In this document: in pieces, positions 1-11,440 of the stretch
Position numbering within the stretch: the stretch's first letter is position 1
Layout: each line of letters starts with the position of its first letter
NCBI GenBank assembly: GCA_011317545.1
Contig: WUJK01000008.1
Location: forward strand, 372,001 to 436,000
Direction: 5' to 3'
DNA from: Coniella vitis
Taxonomy: Eukaryota; Ascomycota; Sordariomycetes; Diaporthales; Schizoparmaceae
Length of the DNA: 64,000 nucleotides
Translations under genes and position numbers: made by a program
The notes under the pieces: generated by a model
The model's database searches: none
What the model saw: the letters and a program-made list of their open reading frames with translations, nothing else
Told to the model about the DNA's origin: nothing

Positions 1-122
1 CAGAATCTGTGATGCCACCCAGTTGAACATTCCAGAAGTTATATAGCACATACAATATCGTATGGTAACGAACAATAACGCAAATACAACTCAGCAACAT
101 CCCCAACTCGCTTACTCAAGTC

Positions 123-1187
123 TCACTTCTTAGTCGCGACAACAAACAACCTCGGATATCGCAACAGAACCTTGCCATCTCTCAAACGCGGGTATACCTC
201 CCCCAACCTCTCCTCATACGCTCGCAAAAATGCCTTCCGCACCTCGCCCTTGTCCCCGTCCTCCCGGTCTTCGGGCAAAGCATTCAGAAACGGCATCAAC
301 CCCGTGCTCCTCACCCACTCTACTATCGCACTCGGCCCATCCATCACGTGCTCATACACAACATGCCACACATCCACCTTGTCACATACTGGAATCAACG
401 CATCATACCACTCAGCAGGTGTCTCGATGGGGTCCAGCTCCGGTTTCTGGCTTCCATCCGCGGCGGCAGCAGAGGAGGCTAGCGCTTCGAAATACGTCGA
501 CCAGGGCTGGTTTGCGAGCTGGGCCGTTTCGCGCATTGCCTTGTGCGAGGGCTCGTCGTAGTTATCGGGGACCTGGAGGGCGAAAACACCGCCGCTGGGT
601 TGCGTGGAGAGTAAGCGGAGGATGGTCGGGATGCGGTCCTTACGGCGCAGCCAGTGGAAGACTGCGTTGCTGAATAAGAGGTCGGGACCGCGTGGGGAGC
701 TATTGCTGTCTTCTGCGTTTTCATTGCCATTGTTGATGCTCGTCGTCGTCGTGGTGAGTGGTGGTGACCACGTATGCAAATCAGCCTGCCCAAACTCGAC
801 ACCAGGCATATTCCCCCGCGCTTTGGCCAACATATCCGGCGAAGAATCCACACCTGCAATATGCGCAGCGGGCCATCGCGCGGCCAGCACGGCGGTCGAG
901 TTGCCCGGGCCGCAACCCAGGTCGATGATGCGCTGCGGAGACTGCAAGGGGATGTTGACGACGAGGTCGCGGACGGCGCGGGTGCGTTCGGAGCCGAATT
1001 TGAGGTATTGTGTTGCGGACCAGTCGGAAGCTTGTTGTTCTTCTCGCTGCTGCTGCTGTTGTTGGGAGGAGGACGACGAGGACGAGGACATGGTGCTTGC
1101 AAAGGGCCGGCTCTGGCTGAGTCTTGACCAGTGGGCGGGCGTGAATGGGGCGGCTGCTGTTGGTGTGGCGCGCTTGAGCAGGTTCAT
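123..1187 (-). CDS. SAM-dependent methyltransferase, trans-aconitate 2-methyltransferase-like
   Basis: Single-exon protein of 354 aa. Class I methyltransferase fold: motif I is the IIDLGCGPGNST stretch at residues 87-98, followed by an acidic strand end (GVDSSPDM) that should bind the SAM ribose, then a QADLHTW motif and an FSNAVFHWL motif. This order and the W-rich C-terminal half match trans-aconitate methyltransferases (bacterial Tam, yeast Tmt1), which methylate trans-aconitate and so remove an inhibitor of aconitase. The first ATG gives a 32-residue, Arg/Ser/Ala-rich, acid-free leader ending RPFAST just before a second Met (residue 33). The leader looks like a mitochondrial presequence, so two isoforms are possible. 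A Ser run and a Gln run (residues 34-47) follow Met33. The substrate is inferred from the family only. Confidence 0.85.
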   Translation of the reverse strand: MNLLKRATPTAAAPFTPAHWSRLSQSRPFASTMSSSSSSSSQQQQQQREEQQASDWSATQYLKFGSERTRAVRDLVVNIPLQSPQRIIDLGCGPGNSTAVLAARWPAAHIAGVDSSPDMLAKARGNMPGVEFGQADLHTWSPPLTTTTTSINNGNENAEDSNSSPRGPDLLFSNAVFHWLRRKDRIPTILRLLSTQPSGGVFALQVPDNYDEPSHKAMRETAQLANQPWSTYFEALASSAAAADGSQKPELDPIETPAEWYDALIPVCDKVDVWHVVYEHVMDGPSAIVEWVRSTGLMPFLNALPEDREDGDKGEVRKAFLRAYEERLGEVYPRLRDGKVLLRYPRLFVVATKK

Positions 1188-2719
1188 TGTCTCCAGAAAG
1201 ATTCGTTGGGTGAGACAGTACTGAAAAGATTATCGCGATGGTGACAGTGTGTAGTAAGTACTATGAAAGCATCGACCGAAAGACCGTTCAGTTATAGACA
1301 AAAGACAATGTAGAAGGTGATGACGCAGCTCAAAGCTGTTGTTCGTTCCACCTTTTCTGAACAGCTGTAAGAGTGAGAGCACAGCGGATTAGTGTCTTGA
1401 AAAGAAATAGAAGAAGGATAATAAATTGGGGGAATCTCTTTCATTATATCACTTTTTTTCTTGCAAAAGTTGGTACTTGCTAACTTTGTCAAAAACGATC
1501 ATCAGTAAGCATTCGGTCCGCCAATGCACCATCTCCGGCCGGACTTGGCGTCAAGGCCGGCCTCGGTGCCGCTGCGCCGCTCGGCGAAAGCGGAGAACAA
1601 CCTTTTGACCCTGGCCGATGACATGCCTAATTCCTTTGCGCTCACTCGGTTTCTCGGCTGATCCTGAATAGGCAAATGCTCGATATCAAGAACTTGCGGG
1701 ATTCGACTGTCAGCAGGTCATCTAATGAAAGTTTTCCGTCGATAGCAGGCGATGTTCTCATCTACTTGTCAGCTCACGCCGTCGCTTCGATAAAGAAGAC
1801 ATGCGATTGAGTCCATCACGTCACATTGCAAATGCACACACACACGCACACACACAACAGTCCTCGAAAGAAACAGAGAAGTGAAACACCAATACGAGAA
1901 AAGCATCTCCACCCGACCACGATTAGCTGTGCGTTGGTCTGTCGACAATGCCGGGTATGGATTCCTTTTCGGTAGGGCCGTCTGTAGCAGCCATCTATGT
2001 GTCTGCGAATCAGAAATGTATTCCACAAGCAGCTGGTCTTCGTGTTTTCGATCACCAAATGCCTTGATGGAGACGCCAAATTTCTCAAAAGACCACGAGG
2101 TTCTGTTCCAAATGGCAAATATTCCGACTTGGCTAACTTCGGCCTTCCTTCCTCTGGAACGTACTACGAACCCCACCACACTTGAGCCGACCCGGCGGAC
2201 TAAGGTATCGCTACACAGCTCAATCGACCACTTGCATACTGAATCTCAGGATCAGACAAGTCATACACAGTTTGAAAGAACAAGATCGAGTATGCACAGC
2301 AGTGTATCTAATAAAGGGCGCTTTTACCAATATGCGTTTTATTTTTTGCTTTGCATCGTGGTTAAAAACATTCCCCCCCCAGACCGTTGGAGCTTTTGTA
2401 ACAGGATATCAAGATAACATAACCAACCGCCCTATTAATAATGGACCAGATTCTGAGATCCCAATAATTTCTTTACTATCTATAGCTAGCTAGCTAGCTA
2501 TCAGTTGGCTGGTATAGTGAAGTGAAAGCTTGTCCTCAGGGTTTCCCCCATCTTTCTATAGTATACCGAATGAATAGTAACAAAAATCAGTGTAGAGGAG
2601 AATGCCAGATTTCAAAAGCCACCAACAATTGAACAAAGAAAATGGAATGAGATAATATCATTGAATGCGATGATGACTCCAATAATGAAAATTAAATGGA
2701 TAAAAAAAGTTCAAAAATG
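1188..2719. other. Intergenic stretch, no supported gene
   Basis: Upstream region of the methyltransferase. It contains an AC/GT-rich simple stretch near 1832-1858 and a (TAGC)n microsatellite at about 2482-2502. An open frame on the minus strand at 1769-2179 (136 aa) has no motif I recognise and ends in simple sequence, so I do not call it. Confidence 0.6.
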
Positions 2720-2806
2720 TGTCTGCACCATGAATCGAACATGGATCTCGGCAGGGAATTGTAGCGAAACCACAATGCCGTGTACTGACCGTTATACTAT
2801 GCAGAC
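2720..2806 (-). tRNA. tRNA-His (anticodon GTG) with a 15-nt intron
   Basis: Read on the minus strand, a full cloverleaf folds. Acceptor arms GTCTGCA/TGCAGAC pair at all seven positions and are followed by discriminator A at 2720. The D arm is GTAT-AACGGTCA-GTAC. The anticodon stem is CGGCA/TGCCG. The T arm is CCATG-TTCGATT-CATGG, which supplies the B box. The anticodon loop reads TTGTGG, then 15 extra bases (TTTCGCTACAATTCC), then C38. The insertion therefore sits one base 3' of the anticodon, the usual place for nuclear tRNA introns. Oligo-T runs just downstream (minus strand, below 2720) fit Pol III termination. Anticodon GTG reads His codons. The -1 G of tRNA-His is normally added after transcription. 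Confidence 0.92.
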
Positions 2807-4037
2807 GATCAAGCAGATTCTTAGCCGCTAGGCTTGGTTGAAAGTACAACCTACAAAATGGCTTTATATACTATTGGCAACTATCAATGCCCTGACCGTG
2901 AACCTTCTGAACCTTTGAGATACCCCAAAAATTAGGACGGCTTCATAAGAGACAATCTCAATTACAGCATGACCAATATCCATATACTGACCATCAATGA
3001 CACAGACCAATATGATAAAGCCATTCAAGATATTTACTCATACGCTGCATTTGATGAGGCTGGCCTAAAGAGAATGTGAAGACAACCAACTAGAACAGTC
3101 AGACAAGGGCGGGCGTGCATTTGACTCGGTCGTTTTATTGATCATTTAGATGAAGAGTCTACGAACAAAAGAAGAACATGCCTCTGATGATTGTAAGAGT
3201 AGCTACCTAGGTAACCCTCACCTACCACACGCCGCTCATTTCTGGGCCTGGTACGTGTAGGAAGATTGGAGTGAAAGCACTGCCGCAAAAGCGATTCTAT
3301 TGATGCGCCGTCTTCAGAATGCACCTGTCGGTTTGCCAATTGGTGATGCTGTATACAAAAGGCGTCGAAGCTGGATAATACAACTTGATTGCAGCGGGCG
3401 CCACTCTTCCACGGACTTGCGGCACCGCTTGCCTTACCTCTGAGCTCGTCGAGCTCAGTCGAAATAGGACGAAACAAGCGCAAGAGTGTTATTATGGCTT
3501 TATGGCTCTGAATAAGCTTGACGTTATTGCAATCTGGCGGCCTGGCCGAAGCAAGAAGCCGACCCTTGGCTGCGCAGTTCGACACAGGATTTGATTTCAG
3601 CTGGATGGAGCTGGTAAAACACAACCAACTCTGAGCTGGATGTGTCCCACTCGCATTACACTACCGCTCCTGCAGGCCACTCTTGCTAGCGCAACAGCCA
3701 CTCTGTCCTCTTGAGCTGGACATCGAGTTTTTTTCTTTACTCCGTTCGGCCGTTTCCCCTGCTCAAAAGACAACGGACGTCACTGGCCATGGTTGATCCG
3801 AATGATTCCCGTATTTTGACTTTTTTTATCTTTATTAAATCCGCTGCATGTGCTGACGGATACGAGCTGCTAAACGCTTGTTTGACCCCGGCCATTGTAT
3901 ATATGGCTATTGTAGAAACGCACCCGCCTTTGGAGGGGATGCTGCAGCTCCACAGCAACTCAAATGGTATTAAGAATGCTCCCAAACAACTCAAAGAAAA
4001 AGAAGAAAAAGAAAAAAAATTGCCAATCCATAACCCC
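2807..4037. other. Intergenic stretch, no supported gene
   Basis: Lies between the tRNA gene and the 3' end of the GMPPA-like gene. The longest open frames (3142-3624 minus, 3711-4079 plus) show no domain or family resemblance and carry low-complexity Lys/Glu ends. AT-rich blocks near 3820 and 4000 are ordinary 3' flank. Confidence 0.55.
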
Positions 4038-5668
4038 TTACATGATGACTTCGCTAGAGACATCCTTTTTGTGGATTAAATAGTTAGTGACAGGTCAGGC
4101 ACACACTGCGCATTGGGCCACAATAACTTACTCGCTTCAACTCCTTGTAGGGCAAGCAGACGCAGTTTTGCACGCGCACTTCGTCGTGAACGCCGCACTC
4201 CTTGCCCAGAATAGTAATTGCCTGTACCTTGAGACCATTCTTGACAATGCTCGTCGAGTGGCTTGTCACGGGCGTGGGCGTGCCCTCCACACGAGCCCAA
4301 GCACCAACACGGCTGTTCCATCCAACGATGGAGTATGTGACCAGCGAGTCGTGCTTGATTTCGGCGTCCTCCAACACAATAGACTCCTTCACGCGGGCAC
4401 CCCGCCCGATCGTGGCACGAGGGCCAATGGAGACATTGGGGCCAAGCTTCGCAGTCGGGTCAACTTGCGCAGAAGGGTGGATAAAGACTGGAGGGATGAT
4501 GTTGGCAGAAGGTGTGGCGAGCTCCTCAGAGCCATTCTGCCAGGCCTGCTGGAGATACAGAGCATTGGCTGGGACGGCTGAGCCTGCTGTCTTGATTTGG
4601 CGCCAAAAGTCTTTGGTCTCGTACACAAAGAACTGCTTGCTATCGGCCATGTCGCTCAGGATGTCCTGCTCGAGGCGGATGATTTGGTTCTTGCTTTCGT
4701 CATCCTCATCATCTTGATCGTAGACATAGGAGCTCTCGAGGTTTTCGGAGCTGGGATAGCTGAGGAGGCGCGGGCGGTCGGTGCGGCGCTTGATGGCGCT
4801 CTTGATGGAAGGGAAAATGACGTCGGTGCTAAAGAGGTAGACGCCGCAGTTGATGAGGTTGCTGACATGGCCCTCTGGCTTCTCGACGTAGTGCAGCACC
4901 CGCTTCGTGTGGCTATCACTAACAATGCAACCAAAGTTGGTGGCCGCCTCGTCCCCAACACGGGTACCCAGGATGACGGCCTCGGCGTACTTTTCGTTGA
5001 AGAGGTGCAGCATCTCGTTCAGCGGGAAGGAGCAGCAGACGTCTGAGTTGAGCACAAACAGGCGCTCAGGTTTGCCCTTGAGAATAGCATCACGGAAGTG
5101 GTATAGACCGCCAGCAGTGCCGAGGGCCTGGTATTCGCGCAGGTATTTGATGGACAGCTTGGGGAAGGCGGAAGAAGCGTCCTTGATAAAGTCGCGGAAA
5201 ACAGACTCGTCGTAGTAGCCGATGAGGTAGACTTCGTGGACCGAAGGGACTTTAGAGACGGCCGTCAGGCAGTGGTAGATGATGGGGTGGCCTGCCACAT
5301 CAAACAAAGGCTGTGTGGGCGGTTAGGCATGTTGTTAGCCAAAGGGGCCCGTCAAAGTGGTGCTAAGCCGCTGCTGCCAGGGACAAGGGGTGACTTTCGA
5401 AGAGAGAAAGACAGAAGAACCGCAACGAGATAAATGGCAACGAACCTTGGGAACATCGAGAGAGAGCGGACGGAATCGAGTGCCACGAGAGGCGCCTCCA
5501 ACCTGGTATCGAGGTCGCATTTGTTAGCTCAAGTCTCGGTAGGCAGGATGTTGTACTATGATGGGACTCGATCGAATGGGGCGTGAGCCTCACCAGAATT
5601 ACCGCCTTGGTCGCGCCGTGGGGATCAGCGCCATTGGCCTTGGGCCTGCCGGGCAGTTGGAGAGACAT
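4038..5668 (-). CDS. Mannose-1-phosphate guanylyltransferase alpha-type (GMPPA homologue)
   Basis: Four exons: 5668-5594, 5502-5446, 5310-4132 and 4064-4038, all phase 0, giving 445 aa. Introns have GTGAGG, GTTCGT and GTAAGT donors and AG acceptors. Splicing restores the nucleotidyltransferase signature: KAVIL, then VGGASRGTRFRPLSLDVPK, then PLFDVAGHPI (residues about 21-54). The conserved C-terminus is also restored by a 9-codon last exon reading DVSSEVIM-stop. The middle holds the LNSDVCCSFP sugar-nucleotide motif. The C-terminal third is a left-handed beta-helix hexapeptide region (VFIHPSAQVDPTAKLGPNVS). In animals GMPPA is the regulatory partner of the catalytic subunit that makes GDP-mannose; the fungal homologue is usually annotated as the enzyme. 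A fungal acidic insert (DQDDEDDESK) separates the catalytic and helix parts. Confidence 0.93.
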
Positions 5669-7049
5669 TGTGTTGGGTTGAAAGAGTGTAAGCGTTCCTA
5701 AGCAGGTGTTATATCGGAATCCGTCCACAAGGAATCGAAATGGGGAGCAGCTGGCAGTGGTTGATGTGGACAGTCGCAAAAGTAGAAAGCTGGCTCGATG
5801 TCAGAGAGTCGAGAGTCGTGCCTGTGGCCATGCAAGGAAGTCTCTTGGACCCCTACCCTGTCGACCTGTTGAAGCAAGGGAGACCCCTGACCAGCCGCTA
5901 TGGTGTGGGGCAACGGCAGGCATTGGCCACTGGCCGATCGTGAATTGTTGCCCCTCCTTGGGTGTCAAAAGTTCTGAATAAATGCATCTTTTACATAGTG
6001 TTGATAAAAGACTGGTAAGTTGTCTACAAATAGTTGCTTATCATGGGCAAGTCATATTGATGGTATTATGTGTATACGTTATGTTCTCTAATATCTTGGA
6101 TAACGCTCTATCACCTTCTCATTTTTCTCTGAGTGTTTCCGCAAGGGCTGCGAGCTATAGCCCTCAACTCGGCACTCAGGAGGAGCAAGCAACCATCGTG
6201 GCAAGTGTAGGCCAGATGCTTCCCATCCAATCAATACATTTCAGTATGATGGCCAGGGCTTCGTAATTGCCCAGGCAGGCAGCAAGCCCAGCTCAGTTCA
6301 CTTCAGTTCAGTTCACGTTACGGCCACGGGAATTGGCAGCGCTGCAGTGAATCACACAAATGTTTGGCTTCAACCAGTCCATGCCCCACTTTTTCTGGCC
6401 AGCCACGTCAATCTGCACAGCTGCTCTTCCATCGCATCTTTCAGCACTTTCAGAGCTGCACCTCAACTTCTCCAGGGGGCAATAGGCCCTGCTAGGCTGC
6501 ACCTAGCCCCGCCACCAATCCCTTATCAGGCATTGACATTTCTCGAGTGCGTCTGGAGACGAACCGCCAGCTCCCAGACTCAGACTCAGACTGGCTTTCT
6601 CAATTGAACAAAACAAAAGCAAGCAAGGCAGGCAGGCAAGCAGGCAACCCTTCTTTTCATTTGCAGATTGTCGACTTTTATTTCTGTTTGTTCGCCAAAG
6701 AAGCACTTTCTTGTCCATTTTCTTGTAAAGATCCTTTTTGCCTCGCAATAATACAAAGCCACCGCCTTCTCGCCTTCTTCTCTTACACCAGCACACGCAA
6801 ACGCACGCCCACGCCCACACTCACTTATTCCCATCTCGAACTCATCACTGAATTTGTATCGTGTCGTTTGCTCGGTGTTATTCACCTGCAATTCTGGGCC
6901 CACGCCCACTTGAACCTCCAGTGTACAACACACCTCTTCTACTGACACCAGATACTGGTAATGCCTGCCACATCCCAACGCTTCTTGTTATGATCAGGTT
7001 AGACTGACACTTCCATCTCAAGGATTATTCTTCCAACATCCTAAATGCG
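5669..7049. promoter_or_regulatory. Divergent promoter and leader region (GMPPA-like / Mx-like dynamin)
   Basis: The two flanking genes are transcribed away from each other, so this 1.4 kb should hold both promoters. It contains a short tandem run of CAGTTCA units near 6293-6316, GCAG/GCAA repeats near 6630-6650, and a pyrimidine- and CA-rich tract (6760-6830) typical of a fungal 5' leader before the dynamin start at 7050. I see no conserved coding frame. Confidence 0.6.
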
Positions 7050-10000
7050 ATGTCTGCGCTCATCAAAGTAGAGCCGAGTACGGCTCGCACGAACACGCCG
7101 TCTCGCCGTGCAACTTCGCGCAGTCAGACAACCCCCCGCTCTGGTATACCGAGTCGTCCAGCGCCTTCGATCACTTCCAGTTCAGCCATCTCCCCAGGTG
7201 ATGTTCGTGACTACCGTTCAGGTGCTCGTAAGTTCTCTACTTTACATCCTGCCTCACATTGTCCAGGCATCCGACAACTCGTCATCATGATTCTCATCTG
7301 TGTTGCTAGCCACTGTTGATACTCGCGCCGCCACCCAGACTTTTCAGGTCTCCCAAGATGACACCGACTTTGAATGTATGCTTATGGAGGTGCGCCCAAA
7401 GCCTGTCAAGAAAGAAACTGAGTCGGAAGGCACGGTTGAAATGGCATTTGGCGACGTTGAGCCCGGCGATATCGACAAGAACCTCAAGGACATTGGCCAA
7501 CATCTCAAAAAGTTCAACAACACTCTGGGCTCGCTGCAGCAGCTGGGAATCCACCACGACACCCCACTTCCAGAGCTTATTCTTGTCGGAGACCAATCTT
7601 CGGGAAAGTCGAGTCTCATGTCGGCCATTTCAAAAATCATTCTGCCCCGAAGCGATGGCGTCTGCACCCGCTGCCCGATTCATATTCGCTTGTCGAGCGA
7701 TTCTGCTTGGCGGTGTCGCATTACCTTGCAGCAAGACTATGCTTACCGTCCGCCAAACAATAACCCCATCACAGAGGCAGATGTCACAGACAAGAATCCT
7801 TTCCCTCCTTGGGTCAAGCAGCAGCGCGAGACGCAAGAGTTTAAGATGGTTTACAACAAATCCGATCCCATTGATGAGATTGTGCGTTGGGCGCAAATTG
7901 CAATCCTCAACCACAACCGAAACTACCGCAGCTATGTGCCCAAGGATGACGATGAATTGGCCCCTGAGCAACGGGACCCGGAATACAAGGCTGCGGTCTT
8001 GGCCGAGGCCGAGAGGTGTACCGAGGCCAAGTTCTCTCCTAATACTGTGGCCATTGAGGTCAAGGGGCCCGATCTACCTGACCTGTCATTCTACGATATG
8101 CCTGGCATCTTTCGAAATGCAAAGCACGAGGAAGATCAGTTCCTGGTCAAGGTCGTCGAAAACTTGGTCAAGAGTTATGTTTCACACGAAAAAGCCATCA
8201 TCATGTGGGCTGTTCCCATGAACCACGACCCGGAAACATCCTCGACTTTCACCCTGATACGAAGTCTTGGGGCCCAGAATCGCACCATTGGCGTCATGAC
8301 CAAGGCTGATTTGCTACCCAATGGCGGACATCATCAATGGTACAGCTTCCCTACCCTTACCTCAAACTTTGGTAACAGGACAAAGGAGTACTGACGCAGA
8401 TTTCGTACATAGGCTGGCCATGCTTGCTGGACAACAGCATCGTGTGGGCCGGGGCTACTTTATAACATCTCGGGCTCCCCTTTCAGGCCAGGGTGATGAA
8501 CATGTTCGTTTAGACAGACCAAGCCTGTCAGATGAGCGAGCGGCTGAAGAAGCTTTCTTCAACCGACTAGCGTCGGGTGCCGACCGAACCTGGCCAGAAG
8601 AATTCGCCCATTTTGATGACCGCTGTGGTATCGACCAACTGGTCAAATTCTTGGCAAAAGACCTGGCTCAAGAATTCGCCCGAAACCTTCCGGCCTTGTC
8701 ACAAAAGCTACAATCTAAATTGCAGAGCACGCGGGAGTCACTCAAGAGGCTGCCTGAGATGCCCGCGAATCCTGAGCACGAGGTCCGCAAGAGCTTACTC
8801 AAGTTCACGACTGACTTCCAAAACCGGCTCAAGAGCAAGGCCTTTGCAGCATCCTGGAGCTCGATCGCCGTTGGTTTCAAGAAGCGCATCATTGACCTCT
8901 ACCCCCGGTACCGACTGATGCCTGAAGGATGGGTCTTGCACAGAGCTTCAAGTACAGGCAGCGACATGGAGAGCGTCTTTTCAGGTAATGCCTCACCGAG
9001 CCTCTCTGTCAAACGCTCCCGGCCCGTCGATCTCACCCGAGATAGCGCACCACCTACGGCCCAGCGACGGCGTACAGAGCATTCAGGGGTCAAAGTCGAG
9101 GAGATCAATAACCCAGCTTTCCTGCACTCGCCTGCTGTGCCTCAGGGCTCTATGAATGCCAGGCTGCTGAATGGGAGGGTTCCTAGCAAGACTCTCGAAC
9201 AGATCCGTCACTTGATCCGCTCCGAACGCGAGGCTGGCAAGCCAGGTGAGATACCGTACGATGTCATTGAATCTCTGTGTATGGAGGCAGTTAAGCCCTG
9301 GAACACCCATTTGCAGAGATTTGTTGAAGACACAATGTCCCATTTGCGGCGTGAGCTGGACGCCTCCCTCGCTGAGTCCTTCAAAGAGCTCAAGAAACGC
9401 CAAGTGTACGGCAAGGCACAGAAATTCACCAAAGAGTGGCTCAAGCACCACCAGAGCCGGATTTCCGAGCAGCTTGAGCGAAACTATCGCATGGAAACGA
9501 CAAAGATCTATACCCTAGACGACGACAGCTTTAGTCGTCACCGTATGCACGAGTCTCACATGCTCAAGCGGAACCGTCACTTTTACCGCATGAAACAGTA
9601 CAACGGAGACCACACCCCTGGACGACTGGAGGATTGGAATAAAATGTCAATCGAGGCCCGTCGCAAGGAAGAGGTCGAGTTCCAAAAGGAGGCGGCCAAG
9701 CTTGGCGAAGATCCATACAAGGACGAGCTCGATGTCGCGGCTCATGTGCGCGGCTACTACCTAACTGCCGCCATGCGCTTTATTGACATTATTGCGATGC
9801 ACATCACGTGCGGGCTCTTCCCGGACTTGGTTGCAGATATCGAGCAATATCTCGATAACAAGATGGGCCTCACACAGCGAACTGATCCGGAGGTCTTCAC
9901 TGCTCTGATGGAGGAGGAACAGTCGACTGCCGACAAGAGAGCTCGACTCAAGATTGAGCTGCAGCGATTCCAACGCGCTGTGCAAGAAATCTCCGATCTC

Positions 10001-10102
10001 AATGATACTGTCACTGGTGCATCTCAAAATGGTCATGGCATGACCCACGATGATGTGGCTATGGGAGACTACGATCAAGATTCGATGAGAGATGATCATT
10101 GA
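7050..10102 (+). CDS. Mx-like dynamin-family GTPase
   Basis: Three exons: 7050-7227, 7310-8339 and 8413-10102, giving 965 aa. Donors are GTAAGT and GTACAG; splicing rebuilds HHQW-LAMLAGQQHRVGRGY across intron 2. The dynamin GTPase signatures are G1 GDQSSGKSS (about 153-161), the G2 Thr in CTRCP, G3 DMPG (about 322-325; many dynamins have DLPG) and G4 TKADLL (about 390-395). A long alpha-helical stalk follows. A GTPase-effector-like block (VAAHVRGYYLTAAMRFIDI) lies at about 843-930. There is no PH or proline-rich domain, so it resembles the Mx/Vps1 branch; fungal proteins of this type are usually labelled Mx or dynamin GTPase. It probably self-assembles on membranes; its cargo is unknown. The Ser/Thr/Arg-rich N-terminal 60 residues and a KRSRPVD patch in the middle look like disordered inserts. 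Confidence 0.93.
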
Positions 10103-11440
10103 ATTGTTGTATTCGCTTTGATCAGTGCCGGTTCATTCTTTCATCTTCCCCCAAACCCTCCCACCCCCCCCCCCCCTTTTACTTTTGCCTTTCTCCCTCT
10201 TTCTTCTATCTCTTCCTTTTCGTCTTATTTATGGTACTTTCTGGGAGGTTGATTGTCTGTCGATGTGTAAAGCCTAGGTGTTTCTATTTTCTTCGTGGAT
10301 TTTTCTTTTCCACTTCATGTGATTTTTGCGGACACGACTCTGTCTGTGAGGCAAAGGGCCCTTGTGGTCTTCGTCTACTTCTTATATCTAGGCGGACGGG
10401 TTTATTTGGTTGGACACTCCTGTTCTGGAAAGACCAAATGCAATCACCATTTGGAGGCAATCGTTTGTTTCGGCGCTCCTGTCAGTTTGCGTCTCATAGC
10501 TGCCTCCAATGACGGGGACAAACAGGTCCTTGCTGGGCCAGACTGCCACGAGGGTCTACCATAAAAGTCTCACGAGTTAGCAAAAGGTTCTTGTCTGGGG
10601 AGGTTGTCGGTATTCTCTTTTGCGCGTTTTGACAATGGTCTATGGTGGATGGGGTCACTTGTTTTGAGTGACTTGCAAGTTTTACGAGTGTCAATTGCAA
10701 CCAGGCGCTTAAATGACGCTGAACACATGCCGAATGACTTTGTTGCAGTTAGGACTAGATGAACCTCCACGTGTCTACGATTTTACACTTGGAATCGAGT
10801 GCTCACAATATAAGATGTCTGGTTGTGAGGTTGAGCGTATAGATTCGCCACTCTGTTCACAATCTTCGAAGCATCATGGAACGGCAACACCATTATACCG
10901 ACTCGACCCCTACTAAGAGCTATATTAGCATAACGGAAACCTGCAAGGTCGTGTGTCTTTCGGAATACGGCATCAGTACTAAAGCAGGATTATCCATAAC
11001 CGTCCTATATAGAGTCACTGTAGTCCGCCTAGCAGCATAACCATACGCGAATATGCATCTATCGAGCTGAGACTACCCCGTGCACTATATGCGCTTAGCC
11101 AGCACAAAGCACCAACACACTCAAGACGTAACCGACCCCACCCTCAACCTGAATTAGACTGGGACCAAGGGCCCTTAGCTCGAGATGAAGAAGGGATAGC
11201 CAAGTGTGGCTCCTGCGCGCATGGACACGGAAAACGTAAACCCTGTGACAACTCCTTTGGAACTCCTTTGAACTACTTTATTGATATAATAACCACCCAC
11301 CGCCGTCACCTCCTTCTGCTTGCATTCCCTGCAAGATGCTGCGCGCGGCGCTCAAGGCTCTTCGACGACGGTGACTGAGTGTGCTGCTGGCTTCCCAACA
11401 AGCCGTTCTGTCTTTGAGCGACGCGACATACCTACCCATC
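10103..11440. other. 3' flank of the dynamin gene and intergenic region
   Basis: The first 500 bp are pyrimidine-rich, with a C homopolymer near 10165-10176, as expected for a 3' UTR. The rest has no supported coding frame. The PAP2 gene starts at the far end. Confidence 0.55.

Noticed and set aside
479..1102. 207-residue minus-strand frame
   Set aside because: Overlaps the methyltransferase in another frame and has no motif.
1769..2179. 136-residue minus-strand frame
   Set aside because: No family likeness, and its end runs through CA/GT simple sequence.
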